Positions 5,014 through 7,043 of a stretch of 7,043 nt of DNA are shown in pieces; position 1 is the stretch's first letter, and each line of letters begins with the position of its first letter. The notes beneath the pieces are model-generated. The model saw only the letters and a program-made list of their open reading frames with translations, had not been told where the DNA came from and did not search any database. The position numbers and the translations under genes are program-made. The DNA is from Parachlamydiales bacterium. Its GTDB lineage: Bacteria; Chlamydiota; Chlamydiia; Chlamydiales; SM23-39. The stretch lies in NCBI GenBank assembly GCA_020058465.1, contig JAGVDZ010000190.1, positions 1-7,043 of the forward strand. The letters run 5' to 3'.

Positions 5014-6279
5014 TTAAAACCAATAGACCATCTTCCCCTTAACACCCCACTGTCGATCGGGCAAGCTATCGCGCTGGTAGTTACCCTCCACAACAACATC
5101 ACAAACTTGCCAAAAGTGGGTTGTCCAACGAGCTGTTACAGCTTGTGCTACTAGATACCGCTTCCTCGCTACCGTCACAAAATCACCGATAGGCTGAAAT
5201 AGGTTGTAGGTCGTTTCCCACCGATGCCATCCCTCAATCTCCCATTGGAATAGATCTCTCCAGCTATAGTCAATACGAAATCCTAAAACAGACCGCAGTT
5301 GGTTTCGGAAAGAGTAATAGTTGACATTCAATTGATCGAAGCTACCCCATTCAAAACGGTAAAACCCTCTCATCCACCGGATCAAAGAAGGTAAGGGGAG
5401 AGCCAAACTGATCTCACTTGAAGCTGTCCACTTTCGATTGCCTAACTCATCTCGAATCCAAATCCTAAATCCCTCCCCTTGCCAAGCGACCTTCAAATCG
5501 CCACAAGGGTTGACAAAAGAGCCGATCCCTACATGATCGAAGGGTAACAGTTCAGATCGAACTCTCGCAAAGTTCTTGATGATCAAAGAATCTCGATGAG
5601 CTTCAGCAAAATAGCCCCACAAAGGAGCTTTCCAAAGCCAAGATACATTAGGTTCAAAGCGAAGCACTCTCCGAAATGGGTAGACATTCTTAGAAGAGCC
5701 TTGCATCTCAAAAAGGCGCCCCCCTACCCTTATCTGAGCCCGGCCCATGAGATGACTACGCCCCTGCACTTCAGCACCGTAGGCAAAGTTATCAAAGTTG
5801 ACTCCACAAGGAGGAAATAGATCGTGTTCCTCCTGCCGAAAGAAAAGCTGTCCTACCTGTAGCTCCACTTGGGGGGTGACTGGAAATTGAACGAACACTC
5901 GAGCCGTATCATAGTAGGTCTTGGCGACGGGAGCCCTTAGGGAAGGGTCATGTTCGACTTCCTCTGCATGTCTCACATCCACTTGCAGAAAAATAGGCTC
6001 TGTAAGTGACTCTTTTTTATTCTCAATTTGACACAACCCCTCTTCGGCATCCGCATTGCCTCGATACTTTGAAAAAATCGTCAAAGCCTCCTCTTCTTTC
6101 CCTTCCAATTGTGGATCGATCCATCTAGGGTTTAAGCTAGCTGCTTGTTCAAGATCGTGCCGCGCTCCCAAGTCCAGATGAGGAACAAGAGCCCTGTCTG
6201 CCCACCCACTGCCGCCAAAAATCCACAACAAACAGCACGCCACCGACAAACTAGAAGAGGGAATGAATTCTTTGAGCAT
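5014..6279 (-). CDS. probable outer-membrane beta-barrel protein, function unknown
   Basis: This 421-aa protein starts at ATG 6279-6277 with GGGGAGGA (6294-6287) 7 bases upstream, the best ribosome binding site in the window. Residues 1-27 form a signal peptide: MLKEF, a hydrophobic core SVACCLLWIFGG, then GWA before D28. Residues 28 to about 105 are acidic and low in strand pattern, including a KEEEALTIF...NADAEEGL segment that could be a short helical repeat. From about 115 onward, alternating aromatic and polar residues suggest about 14-16 strands (VELQVGQLFF, RAQIRVGGRLF, FYRFEWGSF, WEIEGWHRWE). The chain ends KMVYWF, with the terminal aromatic residue recognised by the BAM outer-membrane assembly machinery. 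I do not recognise a specific family; the layout resembles barrel domains of exopolysaccharide-export or porin-like proteins. The preceding PAS-domain gene ends 22 bases upstream, so they are probably one transcript. The stop codon is 10 bases from the palindrome at 4843-5003. Confidence 0.75.
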   Translation of the reverse strand: MLKEFIPSSSLSVACCLLWIFGGSGWADRALVPHLDLGARHDLEQAASLNPRWIDPQLEGKEEEALTIFSKYRGNADAEEGLCQIENKKESLTEPIFLQVDVRHAEEVEHDPSLRAPVAKTYYDTARVFVQFPVTPQVELQVGQLFFRQEEHDLFPPCGVNFDNFAYGAEVQGRSHLMGRAQIRVGGRLFEMQGSSKNVYPFRRVLRFEPNVSWLWKAPLWGYFAEAHRDSLIIKNFARVRSELLPFDHVGIGSFVNPCGDLKVAWQGEGFRIWIRDELGNRKWTASSEISLALPLPSLIRWMRGFYRFEWGSFDQLNVNYYSFRNQLRSVLGFRIDYSWRDLFQWEIEGWHRWETTYNLFQPIGDFVTVARKRYLVAQAVTARWTTHFWQVCDVVVEGNYQRDSLPDRQWGVKGKMVYWF

Positions 6280-6286
6280 AGCTTGG

Positions 6287-6294
6287 TCCTCCCC
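6287..6294 (-). promoter_or_regulatory. strong ribosome binding site of the barrel protein gene
   Basis: GGGGAGGA on the minus strand, 7 bases before ATG 6279, lies in the 22-base gap after the PAS gene's stop codon. Its strength suggests the barrel protein is made in larger amounts than the upstream sensor-like protein from the same message. Confidence 0.65.
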
Positions 6295-6301
6295 ATTTGG
6301 C

Positions 6302-7043
6302 CTATGCTTGCTTCAGTCCATCTACACATTTTTGATGAAGATCCCGAAACATCTTTTTCTCTTCCTCAGTCAGGCTCACATGATGGCTATATACCTCACA
6401 AAGCTTTTGCACATCAGATAAGAAAGACGGAGCGATCCTAGATTGCGTGTGCATCCAAGCTAAGTGCTGCGGTGTGATGACAAAAAGAAAATGATCAGCC
6501 AGCTTTTGGATTAACACTACAGCAGTAAACTGAGTCTGGTCTCGGCGCGATACGTTCCACGACTCCCAACTGGGCAACTGTTTGTTTGCCTTGACTGTCA
6601 ATACTTCAAAAATAGAGCTCTCACCGGAGCTCAAAAGAGACTTGACCCCCGTTTCGTAATTTCTCACCTCTTGTTCATCAAAAAACATCGACACCGTCAG
6701 CTGACCGATCAACTCTTCTTTCTCCCACCCCAATTCTTGCACAGCCTTATGATTCAACAATCTTATCAGTCCGTTCGCGTCGGTCCAGATCACAAGATGC
6801 CCCATTTCTTCAACAATGGTTGCACAGTGGTCTTGGGACTCTTCCCCTAAGAACACTTGCTTTTTTCGAGGAACAAAACCAATAAAGATCGCGACCGCCG
6901 CTATTGCATAGACCACCACAATTCCCGGTGCGAGCATCTTTTCATAGGCAGCATATCCTTGTACTCTGTAAAGGTTATGAAGCTTAAAAATAAACAGCCA
7001 ATCTTGATTACCTAAACGAACCACCTCTTTTTTTTCTAGAAAC
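6302..7043 (-). CDS. membrane-anchored PAS-domain protein, C-terminal part (runs off right edge)
   Basis: The frame is open to the window edge, so this is probably the C-terminal part of a longer gene. The GTG at 7024 is only the first possible start codon in view. Numbering from that GTG, residues 1-30 look like the end of an extracytoplasmic sensing domain (GNQDWLFIFKLHNLYRVQGY, perhaps CHASE-like). Residues 31-51 (LAPGIVVVYAIAAVAIFIGFV) are a membrane helix followed by the positive-inside PRKK. From about 65 to 180 there is a PAS fold, with TDANGLIRLLNHKAVQEL and GWEKEELIG (81-107) matching the typical D-xx-G-x-I-xxx-N and GY-xx-EEL-IG signature. The last 55 residues are a probable helical tail with EEEKKMFRDLHQKC. 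No histidine kinase, GGDEF or EAL output domain follows the PAS before the TAG stop codon, so it may act through partner proteins. It is followed 22 bases later by the barrel protein gene. Confidence 0.75.
   Translation of the reverse strand, partial: FLEKKEVVRLGNQDWLFIFKLHNLYRVQGYAAYEKMLAPGIVVVYAIAAVAIFIGFVPRKKQVFLGEESQDHCATIVEEMGHLVIWTDANGLIRLLNHKAVQELGWEKEELIGQLTVSMFFDEQEVRNYETGVKSLLSSGESSIFEVLTVKANKQLPSWESWNVSRRDQTQFTAVVLIQKLADHFLFVITPQHLAWMHTQSRIAPSFLSDVQKLCEVYSHHVSLTEEEKKMFRDLHQKCVDGLKQA

Noticed and set aside
6145..6441. Plus-strand 98-codon ORF opposite the PAS/barrel gene junction.
   Set aside because: It is antisense to two convincing genes and spans their intergenic ribosome binding site, with no support of its own.

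Overview
The window comes from a Gram-negative bacterium: two genes encode probable outer-membrane beta-barrel proteins with export signals. Base composition looks moderate (mid-40s % GC by eye, not computed). The transporters and the style of the short palindromic repeats would fit an environmental chlamydia or another PVC-group bacterium, but that placement is a weak guess and nothing in the window proves it.

Layout from left to right. (1) Positions 1-98, minus strand: the first 32 codons of a membrane protein that resembles the N-terminus of AGCS sodium:alanine symporters, with a candidate promoter at 131-160. (2) A divergent intergenic region, 99-424, filled by a hairpin repeat (family B) and a 155-bp palindromic MITE-like element (family A). 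(3) Positions 425-1696, plus strand: an MFS transporter of the metabolite:H+ symporter (ProP-like) type. (4) A gene-free stretch, 1697-2014, holding a third inverted-repeat element (family C) and a broken half of family A. (5) Positions 2015-4841, plus strand: a tight three-gene operon encoding a DUF2490-like outer-membrane protein, a family 2 glycosyltransferase, and an alkaline-phosphatase-superfamily-like protein. The last two overlap by ATGA. (6) Positions 4843-5003: a full-length 161-bp family A palindrome that almost exactly fills the gap between two converging genes. (7) Positions 5014-7043, minus strand: a two-gene unit in which a membrane-anchored PAS-domain protein, running off the right edge, precedes a 421-aa probable outer-membrane barrel protein with a very good ribosome binding site.

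The plus-strand operon most likely serves the cell envelope: the glycosyltransferase probably moves a sugar onto a lipid carrier or glycan, the phosphatase-like protein may modify the same material, and the barrel sits in the outer membrane. The minus-strand pair couples a sensor-like protein to another barrel of unknown function. The most notable feature is the density of three unrelated inverted-repeat families. All are non-autonomous, since no transposase is visible. One pair of copies is arranged as an inverted A/B block, and one B copy has become the N-terminal coding region of the DUF2490-like gene. I see no RNA genes, CRISPR arrays or insertion sequences with transposases.
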